This document shows positions 18,087-28,131 of a stretch of 45,421 bases of DNA, one piece after another. The first letter of the stretch is position 1; every line of letters starts with the position of its first letter. The notes under the pieces were generated by a model. That model saw only the letters and a list, made by a program, of their open reading frames with translations, did no database searches and had not been told where the DNA came from. The position numbers and the translations under genes are program-made. This DNA comes from Flavobacteriaceae bacterium (GTDB lineage: Bacteria; Bacteroidota; Bacteroidia; Flavobacteriales; Weeksellaceae): positions 10,865 to 56,285 of the forward strand of contig PTET01000003.1 in NCBI GenBank assembly GCA_004359435.1. The letters run 5' to 3'.

Positions 18087-19046
18087 CTATCTACCGAAAT
18101 AATCATATTTGTCTTCTGCATATTTTATGAATCTAGAAAGCAGCAAAATATTTTCTTTTTCCATAGGTGTAATTTCTGCCTCTACATTGTCTGAGACTGG
18201 AATATACCAATTTGTTTGTTCGAAAAAATACCGAAAGGTTGGTTTTTTAAAAGAATAACCATGTCTTGCGTAAACAGAATTTTTGATGATTTCAAGATCT
18301 AGTTTTCTCAAATTCTTTAGATCTTTTTCTGTTAATTTTTGTTTAGAAGCGTTCAATTCGAAAACTGCCTCTGAAGGTGATCTATTTACCGATACATTGT
18401 AAGTTTCTGTTTCTCCAGTTTCGGTATTCGTTTCTTTTTGAGTAATCACCTTTTCGCTTTCCCAATCTACCAAGTCTGTATACTCATCTATCATAAAATT
18501 GGGGTTGTACACAAATTCTTTTTTCACCAATTTCAGGGTTTTGTTTGGTGCTTTTACAGCAGATTTTTTATAAGCGTTCCATGATCCATTTAAACTATCA
18601 CTGATCAATTTGAGTTCGAAACGCCCGTCTGTTTTGTCATCACCTGGTTCATCTAACACAAAAGATTTTTTGCTTTCATTAAATACCCCACGAAATGGAC
18701 GCTGATTCCCATTTACTATGCTTTGTCCGTAAACACTGTCAGTGGTAATTCTATTGATTTTGATGGTCAATCTTTTGGTATCCCAAGACACATACGATTC
18801 ATCAGGTGAATCTGCATATTGTTCCATGTATTTTCCAGAAAATTCTCCTGAATACAGCCCATAATATTCTTTGTGAATTTCCTGAATGACAACAGAATCC
18901 TTCTCAACTGCCAAAGCATCATTTACGGAATTTTCTATTTTTGATTCTTCAATCTTTGACTCTTCTACTTTTTTTGTTCCTTGATTTTTACAGCTGCTAA
19001 ATAACAAGGCAAAAAAAGCAATGGCAAATAAATTCTGTGTTTTCAT
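18087..19046 (-). CDS. lipoprotein with C-terminal YARHG domain
   Basis: A 319-residue protein with lipoprotein signal MKTQNLFAIAFFALLFSSCKN (Cys19). A Glu/Lys-rich linker follows. The middle part resembles secreted beta-rich domains (YYGLYSGEFSGKYME). The last 75 residues include NSVYARHGYSFKKPTFRYFFEQTNWY, the signature of the YARHG domain (PF13308), an extracellular domain of unknown role seen in many lipoproteins. Anchored at the envelope. Confidence 0.85.
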   Translation of the reverse strand: MKTQNLFAIAFFALLFSSCKNQGTKKVEESKIEESKIENSVNDALAVEKDSVVIQEIHKEYYGLYSGEFSGKYMEQYADSPDESYVSWDTKRLTIKINRITTDSVYGQSIVNGNQRPFRGVFNESKKSFVLDEPGDDKTDGRFELKLISDSLNGSWNAYKKSAVKAPNKTLKLVKKEFVYNPNFMIDEYTDLVDWESEKVITQKETNTETGETETYNVSVNRSPSEAVFELNASKQKLTEKDLKNLRKLDLEIIKNSVYARHGYSFKKPTFRYFFEQTNWYIPVSDNVEAEITPMEKENILLLSRFIKYAEDKYDYFGR

Positions 19047-19073
19047 TTTTGTGTTTTTTTTTCGTCTAAAAAA

Positions 19074-19739
19074 TTAAATACTTCTGTTTCTAATTAAAAA
19101 TTCAACCAATAAAATATTGGGCACCCACCCGAGCCATGCAATAATTTGATACACATCCATTGGATTGGGTTGAAATAAATATACAATAATTACCTTCCAC
19201 ATTCTCAAAGTAATTGCAGATAAAGTGAGTGCAAAACTTCTCCACATCCATTTTTTGTGCTCATAAAACTTCTTATTTATAGCCAAATTGAAGGCTTTGA
19301 AGGTAGAAAACCACCAAAAAATTCCCAGCAAAACAAAAGACAATTTTGCATAGAAGTTTCCATTTGCCAAAAATCCCATATAAATTCCAGAAGGAGAAGC
19401 GAAAAACAATATCAAAAAGACATATACTTTGCCTGACAATTTGTGGAAATTACTCCACCCAAAATTCTCTCTCAAAATAGCCAAAAAACCAACCAGCAAA
19501 ACAAAAATACTGGTGTAGACATGTGCATAAAAAAAACATAGATATTCCTTTCTTTGGGTAACTTCAGTTTGTTTTATCATTAAAAAACTGACATTGTCGC
19601 TAAATGGAATATATTCAAAGGTGATTTTTAACATCAACCAAAAGAAATACCCAAACCCTATTGTCAATAGAATTTTAAGAGGATTGATTTTGTGTATCTT
19701 AAATATCTTCAATCTAATTTTAATAGATTTTAAAATCAT
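19074..19739 (-). CDS. DUF2306-like membrane protein
   Basis: A 221-residue protein with about six hydrophobic segments. The sequence NFHKLSGKVYVFLILFF near residue 95 and HKKWMWRSFALTLSAITLRMW near residue 160 match the conserved H-R-x-x-G-x-x-Y-V and H-x-x-WM-x-R-S-x-A blocks of DUF2306 proteins. Function is unknown for the family. It ends 27 bases upstream of the YARHG lipoprotein gene start and the two may be co-transcribed. Confidence 0.75.
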   Translation of the reverse strand: MILKSIKIRLKIFKIHKINPLKILLTIGFGYFFWLMLKITFEYIPFSDNVSFLMIKQTEVTQRKEYLCFFYAHVYTSIFVLLVGFLAILRENFGWSNFHKLSGKVYVFLILFFASPSGIYMGFLANGNFYAKLSFVLLGIFWWFSTFKAFNLAINKKFYEHKKWMWRSFALTLSAITLRMWKVIIVYLFQPNPMDVYQIIAWLGWVPNILLVEFLIRNRSI

Positions 19740-19853
19740 TCAAAAAGTGAATGAATGTAATTTTCCATGTAAAGATAAATTTAAAATGATTCCACCTGTA
19801 AAGTTTTAAAAAAAGAATTCTGTAATTTCCCAAAAACAAAAAAAAATCTATCC

Positions 19854-20639
19854 ATGAGTTTAGAAAACAAAGTCGTTTGGATTACAGGAGCAAGCCGAGG
19901 AATCGGAGAAGCACTGGCCAAAGAATGTAGCAGAAAAGGTGCTTTTGTGGTGCTTTCTGCAAGGGGTGAAAAAGAACTGTATCGCGTTCAAGCTTCCCTT
20001 ACAAACCCAGAGAAATCTTTTGTTCTGCCTTTTGACATTTGTGATACTTCTTGCCTTGAAGAAAAAACTAAGCAGGTTCTAAAAAATGCTGGAAAAATAG
20101 ATATGCTCATCAACAACGCTGGGATTGATGCCAGAGATTGGGTAAAAAACACAGAACTTTCTACTTACAAAAAAGTCATGGACATCAACTTTTTTGGCAA
20201 CATTGCTCTTACCTTAAAAGTGTTGCCTCACCTTAGCACTAAAGGACATATTGTTTCTATCAGCAGTGTGAATGGACTTCTGAGCGACAAAAAAAGCTCC
20301 GCTTACGCGGCATCCAAACATGCCCTGATGGGATTTTACAACGCCCTTCGTGCCGAAATCTCACCCCAGCAAACTGTCTCTGTGGTTACCCCTGGATACA
20401 TCAAAACGGACATTACCCTGCATGCCTTAAAGGGAAACGGACAAGAGTACGGTGAAAAATTCGGTGGAACCCTAACTGGAATGGATGTAAACAAAATGGC
20501 AAAAAAAGTGGTTTCTGCCCTTGAAAGACGCAAAACCCAAATTTATGTTGGTGGTTTTCAGGAAAGATTGGCAGTGGCAGTCCATGCGGTTTTTCCAAGA
20601 CTGTTTTTCAAGGTAATAGAAAAGGTGGAGCCGGCTTGA
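19854..20639 (+). CDS. short-chain dehydrogenase/reductase
   Basis: A classical 261-residue SDR. Cofactor motif TGASRGIG at residues 11-18, NNAG at 87-90, and catalytic Ser138, Tyr151, Lys155 (YAASK). The residue after the second beta strand is Arg37 (SARGEK), which favours NADP(H). PGYIKTDIT near residue 185 is also standard. The C-terminal 40 residues resemble the DHRS7-type subgroup with a hydrophobic tail that may associate with membrane. Substrate unknown. It precedes the restriction island by 99 bases. Confidence 0.9.
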   Translation: MSLENKVVWITGASRGIGEALAKECSRKGAFVVLSARGEKELYRVQASLTNPEKSFVLPFDICDTSCLEEKTKQVLKNAGKIDMLINNAGIDARDWVKNTELSTYKKVMDINFFGNIALTLKVLPHLSTKGHIVSISSVNGLLSDKKSSAYAASKHALMGFYNALRAEISPQQTVSVVTPGYIKTDITLHALKGNGQEYGEKFGGTLTGMDVNKMAKKVVSALERRKTQIYVGGFQERLAVAVHAVFPRLFFKVIEKVEPA

Positions 20640-20738
20640 GGGGGTTGGGAGAAGGTGTTAAGAGAAAATAAACAATAACGCACAACTTGGCTGAATTTTG
20701 TATATTTCAACCAACTATAAATATTTAGAATATTAAAA

Positions 20739-22980
20739 GTGAGAAACGAGAAACAGACTAGGAAAGAAATCATTGACAACCGCTTAAAACAAGCGGGCTG
20801 GAATGTGACTGACCGAACTCAAGTGATTGAGGAGTTTTTCATTTCGGTTGACAATAATGTAGTAAATGAGCCACCAGCTGACTACGGTGCACAATTTAGC
20901 GACTATGTTTTGTTAGGAAAAGATGGTATGCCTCTAGCAGTTGTTGAAGCAAAAAAGTCATCCGTTGACGCAAGAATTGGTGAAGAACAAGCAAAGCAAT
21001 ATGCCTATAACATTCAAACACAATTTGGTTGCGACTTGCCATTTTGTATGTATACCAACGGACACGATATTTTTTTTTGGGACTTAGAAAATTATGCTCC
21101 TCGAAAAATATTTGCATTCCCGACCCGGACGGATCTTGAAAGAATGGCTTTTATTCGTAAAAACAAAAAACCTTTAGCGGACGAGTTAATCAATACCAAC
21201 ATAGCTGGCAGACCATATCAAATTCAAGCCATTAGAGCAGTTTTTGAAGCGATGGAAGAAAGGAAAAGAAAATTCCTTTTGATAATGGCTACAGGAACAG
21301 GAAAAACGCGGACTTGTATTGCGATGGTAGACGGTTTAATGAGAGCAGGTTGGATTTCCAGAGTATTATTCTTAGTTGACCGTATTGCATTAAGAGACCA
21401 AGCTGTAGAAGCATTTAAAGATAACGCACCGCAATATTCGGTTTGGCCGCAAACAGGAGAAACGAAAATTGTAACCGACAGAAGGGTGTATGTTTCAACT
21501 TATCCTACAATGTTAAATATTATTGAGGACGAAAATTTATCTCCTCATTTCTTTGATTTGATTGTTATAGATGAAAGCCACCGTTCTATTTACAATGTTT
21601 ATCAAAATATTTTGAGTTACTTCAATTCGGTAATTCTTGGACTTACAGCAACGCCAACAGACGCAGTTGACCATAACACGTTTGAATTGTTTGACTGTGA
21701 AGATGGATTACCCACTTTCGCATATACTTTTGAAGATGCTGTAAACAACAAACCGCCTTACCTATCTAATTTCGAGGTAATGAAACTAACAACAAAGTTT
21801 CAACAAGAAGGAATTCACTTAAATACAATAAGCGAAGACGACCAAAAGAAACTGATTGCCGAAGGCAAAGACCCCACAGAGATAAATTTTGAAGGAACTG
21901 ACATAGAAAAAGCAGTTACCAACAAAGGAACGAATGCCTTGATTGTTCGTGAGTTTTGGGAAGAATGCATAAAAGACCCCAATGGAGTTTTGCCAGGAAA
22001 AACCATTTTCTTTTGTATGACAATGAGACACGCCCGTAGAATCAAAGAAATTTTTGACCAATTCTATCCGCAAGGTGCGGGTGAAATAGCCAAAGTGATT
22101 GTTTCGGACGACCCAAGAGTTTATGGCAAAGGTGGTTTACTTGACCAATTCAAAAACAACGATTTTCCGAGAGTTGCCATAAGTGTTGATATGCTAGACA
22201 CAGGAATTGACATTCCTGAATTGGTGAATTTGGTTTTTGCAAAACCTGTTTTTTCTTACACCAAATTTTGGCAAATGATTGGAAGAGGAACACGAGTTCT
22301 CAATCCAAATGAAAGAAGAAACTGGTGCCATGAGAAAGACAAATTCTTTATCATTGACTGTTGGGATAATTTCGAATATTTCAAACTCAATCCGAAAGGA
22401 AAGGAAAGTAAATCTCAAACGGCCTTGCCAATACGCCTTTTTAAAATGAGATTGGAGAAGTTGAAAGTAGCAATTGAACAAAATTCTGATATTGCAGACT
22501 TAGAAAAATTGGAATTAGAAAAACTAATTAACTCATTACCAAAAAACAATGTAGTTGTTCAAGACAATGCAACTCATTTGGAAAAGGTCTATGAACCTAA
22601 GTTTTGGGAGAATCTAACAGATGAAAAAATGGTTTTCCTCGACCAGACAATAGCACAAATACTAAGAGCTTTATCTTCGGTTGACTTCAAAGCAATGCGA
22701 TTTGAAAAAGACATTGTTGAATTTTCTCTTGCTCAGCTCAAAAACGAAAGTCAAGACATTGAGAACCTAAAAGAAATTATTGTTGAACAATTTGCTGAAT
22801 TGCCCTTAAATATTGGGGTCGTAGCCAAAGAAAAAGAAATCATCAATAAAGCCCTCAAAAACAGCTTTTGGGTGTATCCAACAGAAGCCGACCTCAAACA
22901 AGTCATTGACAAATTTAGGGGTATTTTCACCAAAAGAAATTGAAGAAATAATTTCTGTCATTCAAAAAATTGCAGCATAG
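20739..22980 (+). CDS. hsdR: type I restriction enzyme R subunit (HsdR) with internal gap near the C-terminus
   Basis: HsdR is the ATP-driven translocase and nuclease of a type I restriction complex. The open frame from GTG 20739 to 22943 has 734 residues: PD-(D/E)xK nuclease with Asp55, Glu70 and Lys72 (EAKK), Walker A ATGTGKT near residue 184, DESH near 275, LGLTATP and the helicase motif QMIGRGTR. At about 22918 the frame ends in unrelated IFTKRN, but the next frame carries VFSPKEIEEIISVIQKIAA and stops at 22980, which is the normal C-terminus of this HsdR type. The usual length is about 930, so about 170-190 residues are missing and a frameshift results. Confidence 0.85.
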
Positions 22981-22981
22981 A

Positions 22982-24349
22982 ATGAATACTTCTCTTGACA
23001 CTAGTTTTGTTGATAATGTTCGGTCGCTTATTATTCAAGCACAGAAATCGATAGTCAAGCAAGTTAATTCTGTTATAATATTTACCCATTTCGAATTGGG
23101 CAAACAAATTGTAGAACAAGAACAAAAGGGCAATAAACATGCAAATTATGGGAGTTTCATCATCTCAGAGCTTTCCAAAAAATTAACCGAAGAGTTTGGT
23201 AAGGGTTACTCCAAAAGAAACTTAGAATTGATACGTAAGTTCTATATTACGTTCAAGAATGCGAAATCACTGATTTCGCAAAGTTTAACTTGGACACACT
23301 ACATTCATTTAATGCGAATAGAAGATATTGAAGAAAGAAATTATTATCTGACACAGGCTGAAGACAACCATTGGAGTGTGAGGGTATTGGAACGGCAAAT
23401 TAATTCAGCAGCATACCATCGATTGTTGATTTCAAAAACCAAAGCAAACGATAGTAAAGAGAATAATGCAGATAGTCTCAATCCCTTAGAAACCCTGAAA
23501 GACCCCTATATACTAGAATTTTTAAACCTACAAGAAAGTACTAGCTATTCTGAAACAGAACTAGAGCAAGCCATCATAGACCGTTTGGAGCATTTCCTGT
23601 TAGAACTAGGCAAAGGATTCACCTTTGTGGGCCGACAAGTTCGGTTTACATTTGATGAAGAACATTTTAGAGTTGATTTGGTATTTTACAATCGACTGTT
23701 GCGTTGCTTTGTACTTATAGACCTCAAAATAGGCAAACTCAAACATCAAGATTTAGGACAAATGCAGATGTATGTAAACTATTATGATCGCTTTGTAAAA
23801 ACCGAAGACGAGCTTCCTACCATAGGAATTATACTTTGCAAAGACAAAAAAGACGCCATGGTAGAAATTACCCTACCCAAAGAAACCCGAGAAATCCTAC
23901 TCAAAGACAATCAGTTAGAAGCCGTAATTTCTTTGCCATCGGGTGCATTCAAACCCTATACAGGTGTAAAAACGGCTATTTTGCTTTTCACAAAAGCTGA
24001 GGAAGATAGCCAAAAATGGCATACCGAAAAAGTATGGTTCTATGAATTGAAAAATGACGGATACAGCCTAGATGACAACAGAAAAAAGTTGGCTGAAAAT
24101 CCTTTACCTATTGCAGTGGATGCCTACAGAAAAAGAGCAATAGACACGCCCATAGAACGAACCAACCATTTTTATGTGCCTCTCTCGGAAATACAAGACA
24201 ATGGCCTAGACCTGAGCTATAACCGATACAAAAAGTTTGAATACGAGGAGCAAACCTATGAACCACCACAAAAAATATTAGAGGCATTATTTCAGTTAGA
24301 AAGCGAAATCCAAAAAGAGATGCAGGAGCTTAAAAATTTGATTGGATGA
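22982..24349 (+). CDS. hybrid: YhcG/DUF1016-type nuclease fused in frame to the C-terminal part of HsdM
   Basis: ATG 22982 follows the true hsdR stop (22980). Residues 1 to about 300 are a YhcG-like (DUF1016) protein: an N-terminal helical domain with YSKRNLELIRKFY and LTWTHYIHLMRI, then a PDDEXK nuclease core with Asp in FRVDLVFYN and DLK in VLIDLKIGK, ending in MVEITLPK. From there it continues directly as HsdM: ETREILLKDNQLEAVISLPS, GAFKPYTGVKTAILLFTK and a methylase tail to NLIG. The methylase motifs (FxGxG, NPPF/Y) and about 330 residues of HsdM plus the last YhcG residues are missing. Junction near 23875-23890. The hybrid cannot methylate DNA. It overlaps hsdS by four bases. Confidence 0.85.
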   Translation: MNTSLDTSFVDNVRSLIIQAQKSIVKQVNSVIIFTHFELGKQIVEQEQKGNKHANYGSFIISELSKKLTEEFGKGYSKRNLELIRKFYITFKNAKSLISQSLTWTHYIHLMRIEDIEERNYYLTQAEDNHWSVRVLERQINSAAYHRLLISKTKANDSKENNADSLNPLETLKDPYILEFLNLQESTSYSETELEQAIIDRLEHFLLELGKGFTFVGRQVRFTFDEEHFRVDLVFYNRLLRCFVLIDLKIGKLKHQDLGQMQMYVNYYDRFVKTEDELPTIGIILCKDKKDAMVEITLPKETREILLKDNQLEAVISLPSGAFKPYTGVKTAILLFTKAEEDSQKWHTEKVWFYELKNDGYSLDDNRKKLAENPLPIAVDAYRKRAIDTPIERTNHFYVPLSEIQDNGLDLSYNRYKKFEYEEQTYEPPQKILEALFQLESEIQKEMQELKNLIG

Positions 24350-25767
24350 TGGAAAAAGTAAAAATAACTAAAGTTTGTGAATTTCAAGGAGGAACACAAC
24401 CCCCAAAATCAGAATGGTTTGACACCCCAAAATCTGGATATGTCAGAATGTTACAAATTCGAGATTTCACTCAATCTGAGAAAGATTATAAAGCTTATGT
24501 ATTAGATAATAATAAATTAAAAAAATGCAAAGAAGATGATATTTTAATCGGAAGATATGGAGCATCAATAGGCAAAATATTAACAGGATTATCAGGTGCT
24601 TATAATGTCGCTTTGGTGAAAACAATTCCAAATGAATCTGTATTAGACAAGAGATTTCTTTATTATCTACTGCAAAATTCAAATTTTCAAAATTATATAA
24701 CTAGTATTGGAAACCGAGCGGCTCAAGCGGGATTTAATAAAGCAGAACTAGATGACTTTGAATTTTTTCTTCCCGACCTCGAAACCCAAAACAAAATAGT
24801 AGCCATATTAGATAAGGCAAAAGCCATTTTGGATAAGCGGGAAAATGTTATTAGTTTACAAAACGAACTTAAATTGTCGCTTTTTTATAAGATGTTCCAA
24901 GATTGGAAATTCTTTGATGAAAAAACAGTATTAGAAGTAGCATCTGATGAGCAGTACTCACTTTCAAGTGGTCCATTTGGTTCAAACTTGACTTCAAAGG
25001 ACTATGTTGATAATCAAGGTGTTTTAATTTTAAGAGGAAAAAATATTACATCCGGTAAACTCGACTTAACTGATATAAAATATGTTTCTGAAGAAAAAGC
25101 CTTAGAGCTTAAAAGAAGTGAAATTAAACCAAATGATATTGTTATAGTGGCGGTAGGTTCATCAGGAAAAGCATTAAGGATACCTTCTTCCTTGGATAAG
25201 GCTATAATTTCTCAAAACTTTAATAAAGTATCTTGTAATCAAGAAATAATTAACCCTACCTATTTCGAATATTGTTTCAATTCAAATATTGTTCAACACC
25301 AACTTAAATCTATTATTACGGATGCTGGCAGAACATTTTTGAGCTTAACGAATATTAAGGAAATTAAAATTCCATTGCCACCAATTGATTTACAAAGTGA
25401 ATTTGTTCAGGTTATTCAAAAGATAGAAAGCTCAATTAATAAAACAGAATTTTCTAAGTCAAAAGCTGAACAATTACTTTCTTCTATTAGTCAACTTGCA
25501 TTCAAAGGTGAATTAGATTTCAATACTGCGGTTGATTTAGAAGTATTACTGGAAAATGATTATCAATTTTTCAAAGAAAATAGCAATTCAAGTTCCATAA
25601 AACTGTTGCTTGAAAGATTAAATACAGATGAATTAAACGAAAACAGATTTAGCGAACAACCAACCTATGACAAGGCGAAAAGCTTTGTATTTGAGCTCAT
25701 CAAAGAAGGGAAAGTGAAACAAAAATTTGATGAGAAAACCCAAAAAGTAAAACTCACTGTTGAATGA
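24346..25767 (+). CDS. hsdS: type I restriction enzyme specificity subunit (HsdS)
   Basis: HsdS chooses the DNA target of the type I complex. The 473-residue protein has the two-TRD layout: TRD1 residues 1 to about 150 ending in LPDLETQNKIVAILDKA, a central coiled region, TRD2 from about 200 (SSGPFGSNLTSKDYV) ending in IPLPPIDLQSEFVQVIQKI, and a second coiled conserved region. The last 75 residues (after FKGELDF) are an extension with LLLERLNTDELNE and a KVKLTVE end, seen in Bacteroidota HsdS. The start overlaps the upstream stop (ATGATGG) and the end overlaps the ATPase gene by ATGA. Confidence 0.92.
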   Translation: MMEKVKITKVCEFQGGTQPPKSEWFDTPKSGYVRMLQIRDFTQSEKDYKAYVLDNNKLKKCKEDDILIGRYGASIGKILTGLSGAYNVALVKTIPNESVLDKRFLYYLLQNSNFQNYITSIGNRAAQAGFNKAELDDFEFFLPDLETQNKIVAILDKAKAILDKRENVISLQNELKLSLFYKMFQDWKFFDEKTVLEVASDEQYSLSSGPFGSNLTSKDYVDNQGVLILRGKNITSGKLDLTDIKYVSEEKALELKRSEIKPNDIVIVAVGSSGKALRIPSSLDKAIISQNFNKVSCNQEIINPTYFEYCFNSNIVQHQLKSIITDAGRTFLSLTNIKEIKIPLPPIDLQSEFVQVIQKIESSINKTEFSKSKAEQLLSSISQLAFKGELDFNTAVDLEVLLENDYQFFKENSNSSSIKLLLERLNTDELNENRFSEQPTYDKAKSFVFELIKEGKVKQKFDEKTQKVKLTVE

Positions 25768-27464
25768 AATTGTTAAAACTCAAAATAGAAAACAATTTCA
25801 GAAGCTTACAAAAAGGGTTTGAAATCAACTTCCATACTTTGCAAGACACCGAAGCCATGGAACAATTTCGACCTTTCTGTTTTGCAGGTTTAAACGGAAG
25901 TGGCAAATCCAATGTATTAGAAGCATTAGCCAATGTTTTCTATCATTTAGAGGTTTGTGTGGCTCGTTATCTCCCTGAAAGCATCAAAGACCCCAATAAT
26001 TTCAAACGTAACGAATGCACACCTGATGCATTTACTTTAGAGTATCTGATTGGTCAGCATAATAGAAAAGATTATGTTGTCGCATTTTTCGACAAAGTAA
26101 CTATCAGCAAGGAAGTCGGAAAAGAACCAAAGATGTTCATTCAATCATTTCCTTTTGATGATAAAACGGAGAAAAGAGAAGTTTCACTGATTCCACCAAT
26201 TGGAAGAGACAGTGCAGCAGAGGGTAAAGAATATTTACCTGCTCATATTATCGGTTATTCATCAGGCGAAAACGAAATTCTGAGTTTACCCTTTATCAAA
26301 AGTCGATTGATTCATTTGGACGAATACCGCCAAGCGGTAAGAGATAATTATGACAAATTTGAAGAATCTGAAAATAGTTTGATATACATAGACAACAATA
26401 TGAGCCAAGCGGTTCTATTGTGTTGTTTGCTTTTTGAAGATGAAAAAACACTTGAGCCACTCAGAAATATTGACAATACAGGTATCTTGGGACTAAGAAG
26501 TTTCAGAATGAATATTCATTTACACAACTTTGAATTTACTGACGAAAAGAAAAGCATACCAATACTTCGGTTAATAGACCATAATCAAATTGCCAATCTT
26601 AAAAAATGTGCTACATCTTGGCATTTAGACCAAAAAACACAGACACTTTGGTTAGACTTTTATGTGAATGATGCTACCAAAGCAGCTTTCAAGCATTATT
26701 TTAACAATAACCCGTTGGAGTGCTTTCACTTTTTCAGGTTACTTTATGAATTAAACAATCACTTTGTTGACGAAGTGACCAAAGAAGAGGTGTATCGTTC
26801 CAAAGGTATTTACACCGATGGAAAACTTCCAGTTGGTAATCCAAGACAAGATGTTTTTCATTTCTTAGATTTTTACATCACTAAAAAAATTAAAGGAACT
26901 GGTGTAGAGAAAGATTTACTATTGAGAAGCTTTTCAGATGGAGAACATCAGTTTATCCATACAATGGGAATTTGTTTGTTGCTTAAAGATAGACGTTCGA
27001 TTCTTTTGCTTGACGAACCTGAAACACATTTCAATCCAAGTTGGAGAGCGAAGTTTGTCAAAATACTAAACGACACAATTTCAGCAAGTAGTTCAGGAAA
27101 TAATTATAATGTTCATTTACTCAAAGATGTTTTACTGACTTCTCACTCACCTTTCATTATTTCAGATTGTTTACCCGACAATGTGGTGCTATTTGAGAAA
27201 GACGAAAAAGGTAATACAACGGCCAAAAAAGCGAGTGAATTAGGAATTGACACTTATGGAACTTCGGTAAATCTCTTGACCAATAGAATTTTCAAAAACA
27301 AAGAAACTATTGGCACTTATGCAATGTCAAAACTAAAAGAGTTCAAAAAACGATTTGATGGCAATGAAAGAACAGAAGATTTGATTGAAGAATTGAATAG
27401 TGAGTTTGGCGACTCAATTGAAAAATTAATGTTAATCAAAGAAGTAACGGATAAAAAGAAGTAA
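25764..27464 (+). CDS. restriction-associated AAA ATPase, PtuA (Septu)-like
   Basis: A 566-residue SMC/OLD-like AAA ATPase. Walker A is GLNGSGKSN (residues 43-51), preceded by RSLQKGFEINF as in overcoming-lysogeny-type ATPases; the signature region includes LLRSFSDGEHQFIHTMG; Walker B is LLLDEPETHFNPSW, and the H-loop is LLTSHSPFIISD. It overlaps hsdS by 4 bases and is adjacent to an HNH nuclease gene, the gene pair of Septu (PtuA/PtuB). In Septu the ATPase and HNH nuclease act together against phage. The placement in a type I restriction operon suggests a combined defence locus. Complete, with no sign of damage. Confidence 0.85.
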   Translation: MKLLKLKIENNFRSLQKGFEINFHTLQDTEAMEQFRPFCFAGLNGSGKSNVLEALANVFYHLEVCVARYLPESIKDPNNFKRNECTPDAFTLEYLIGQHNRKDYVVAFFDKVTISKEVGKEPKMFIQSFPFDDKTEKREVSLIPPIGRDSAAEGKEYLPAHIIGYSSGENEILSLPFIKSRLIHLDEYRQAVRDNYDKFEESENSLIYIDNNMSQAVLLCCLLFEDEKTLEPLRNIDNTGILGLRSFRMNIHLHNFEFTDEKKSIPILRLIDHNQIANLKKCATSWHLDQKTQTLWLDFYVNDATKAAFKHYFNNNPLECFHFFRLLYELNNHFVDEVTKEEVYRSKGIYTDGKLPVGNPRQDVFHFLDFYITKKIKGTGVEKDLLLRSFSDGEHQFIHTMGICLLLKDRRSILLLDEPETHFNPSWRAKFVKILNDTISASSSGNNYNVHLLKDVLLTSHSPFIISDCLPDNVVLFEKDEKGNTTAKKASELGIDTYGTSVNLLTNRIFKNKETIGTYAMSKLKEFKKRFDGNERTEDLIEELNSEFGDSIEKLMLIKEVTDKKK

Positions 27465-28131
27465 ATGTTAAGACCATACAACTTTCCATATTCAAAAATT
27501 CAGAAAGTTCAATCATTCGTTAATCACGTAATGCTTGATGTGGTTTTTAATGCCAAAAATATTGCAGCAGCAGACTTTACATCCGCTCTTGTGCTTCCAA
27601 AATATCGCCATCTAATTGACGACATCAATCAAGATTACATACTAGACCCATTGAACGAAGCATTTGTCATTTGTAAAACGTTAAATCGTTCACAGATTAA
27701 GTTACTAAAGACTGCCGTTCACAATAACAATAAAATCCGTGAATTGTGTAATGGAACTATTCAACCAGTGAAATATGACCAAATCGAAGCAATAAGTAGC
27801 GATTTGAAAAATGCATTGAAACTATTTTGTGATTGTCTGTATGACAACTGCATCAAACTAGAGCCATTTTATAGCACTTTTGAAGACATCAATAAATATT
27901 ACAAAACAATCGTAAAAAAATCATCAGTTTGCAAATGTTGTGGTATTCATAAAGTATTGACACAGTTTCATACTCATAGAAGTGCTTTAGACCATTATTT
28001 ACCTCGAAAATATTATCCGTTTAATTCTTTAAATTTCAAAAACCTCATTCCAATTTGCGACATCTGTAATATTTGCATTACTAAAAGAATTAAAAACAAA
28101 ACCTGAATGGATGGGAGTTTATAAGTGGTAA
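27465..28131 (+). CDS. HNH endonuclease, PtuB-like, with internal gap
   Basis: The ATG follows the ATPase stop with no gap. The open frame (213 residues, to 28106) has an N-terminal helical domain and then an HNH/beta-beta-alpha metal site: CKCCG, then DHYLPRKYYPFNSLNFKNLIPICDICN, with His in DH, Asn in FKNL and the closing CxxCN. After CN the frame ends in unrelated ITKRIKNKT, while the next frame carries FALLKELKTKPEWMGVYKW to a stop at 28129-28131, which reads as the genuine C-terminus. A gap with a frameshift lies near 28066-28074. Missing length is unknown; PtuB-type proteins are usually longer. Confidence 0.75.

Noticed and set aside
24346-25767. HsdS as another gapped gene
   Set aside because: Both TRDs, both conserved regions and the C-terminal extension follow in normal order; no missing block could be shown.
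25764-27464. ATPase as a RecF or SMC housekeeping protein
   Set aside because: The P-loop context, OLD-like ending and adjacent HNH gene fit a defence ATPase better.
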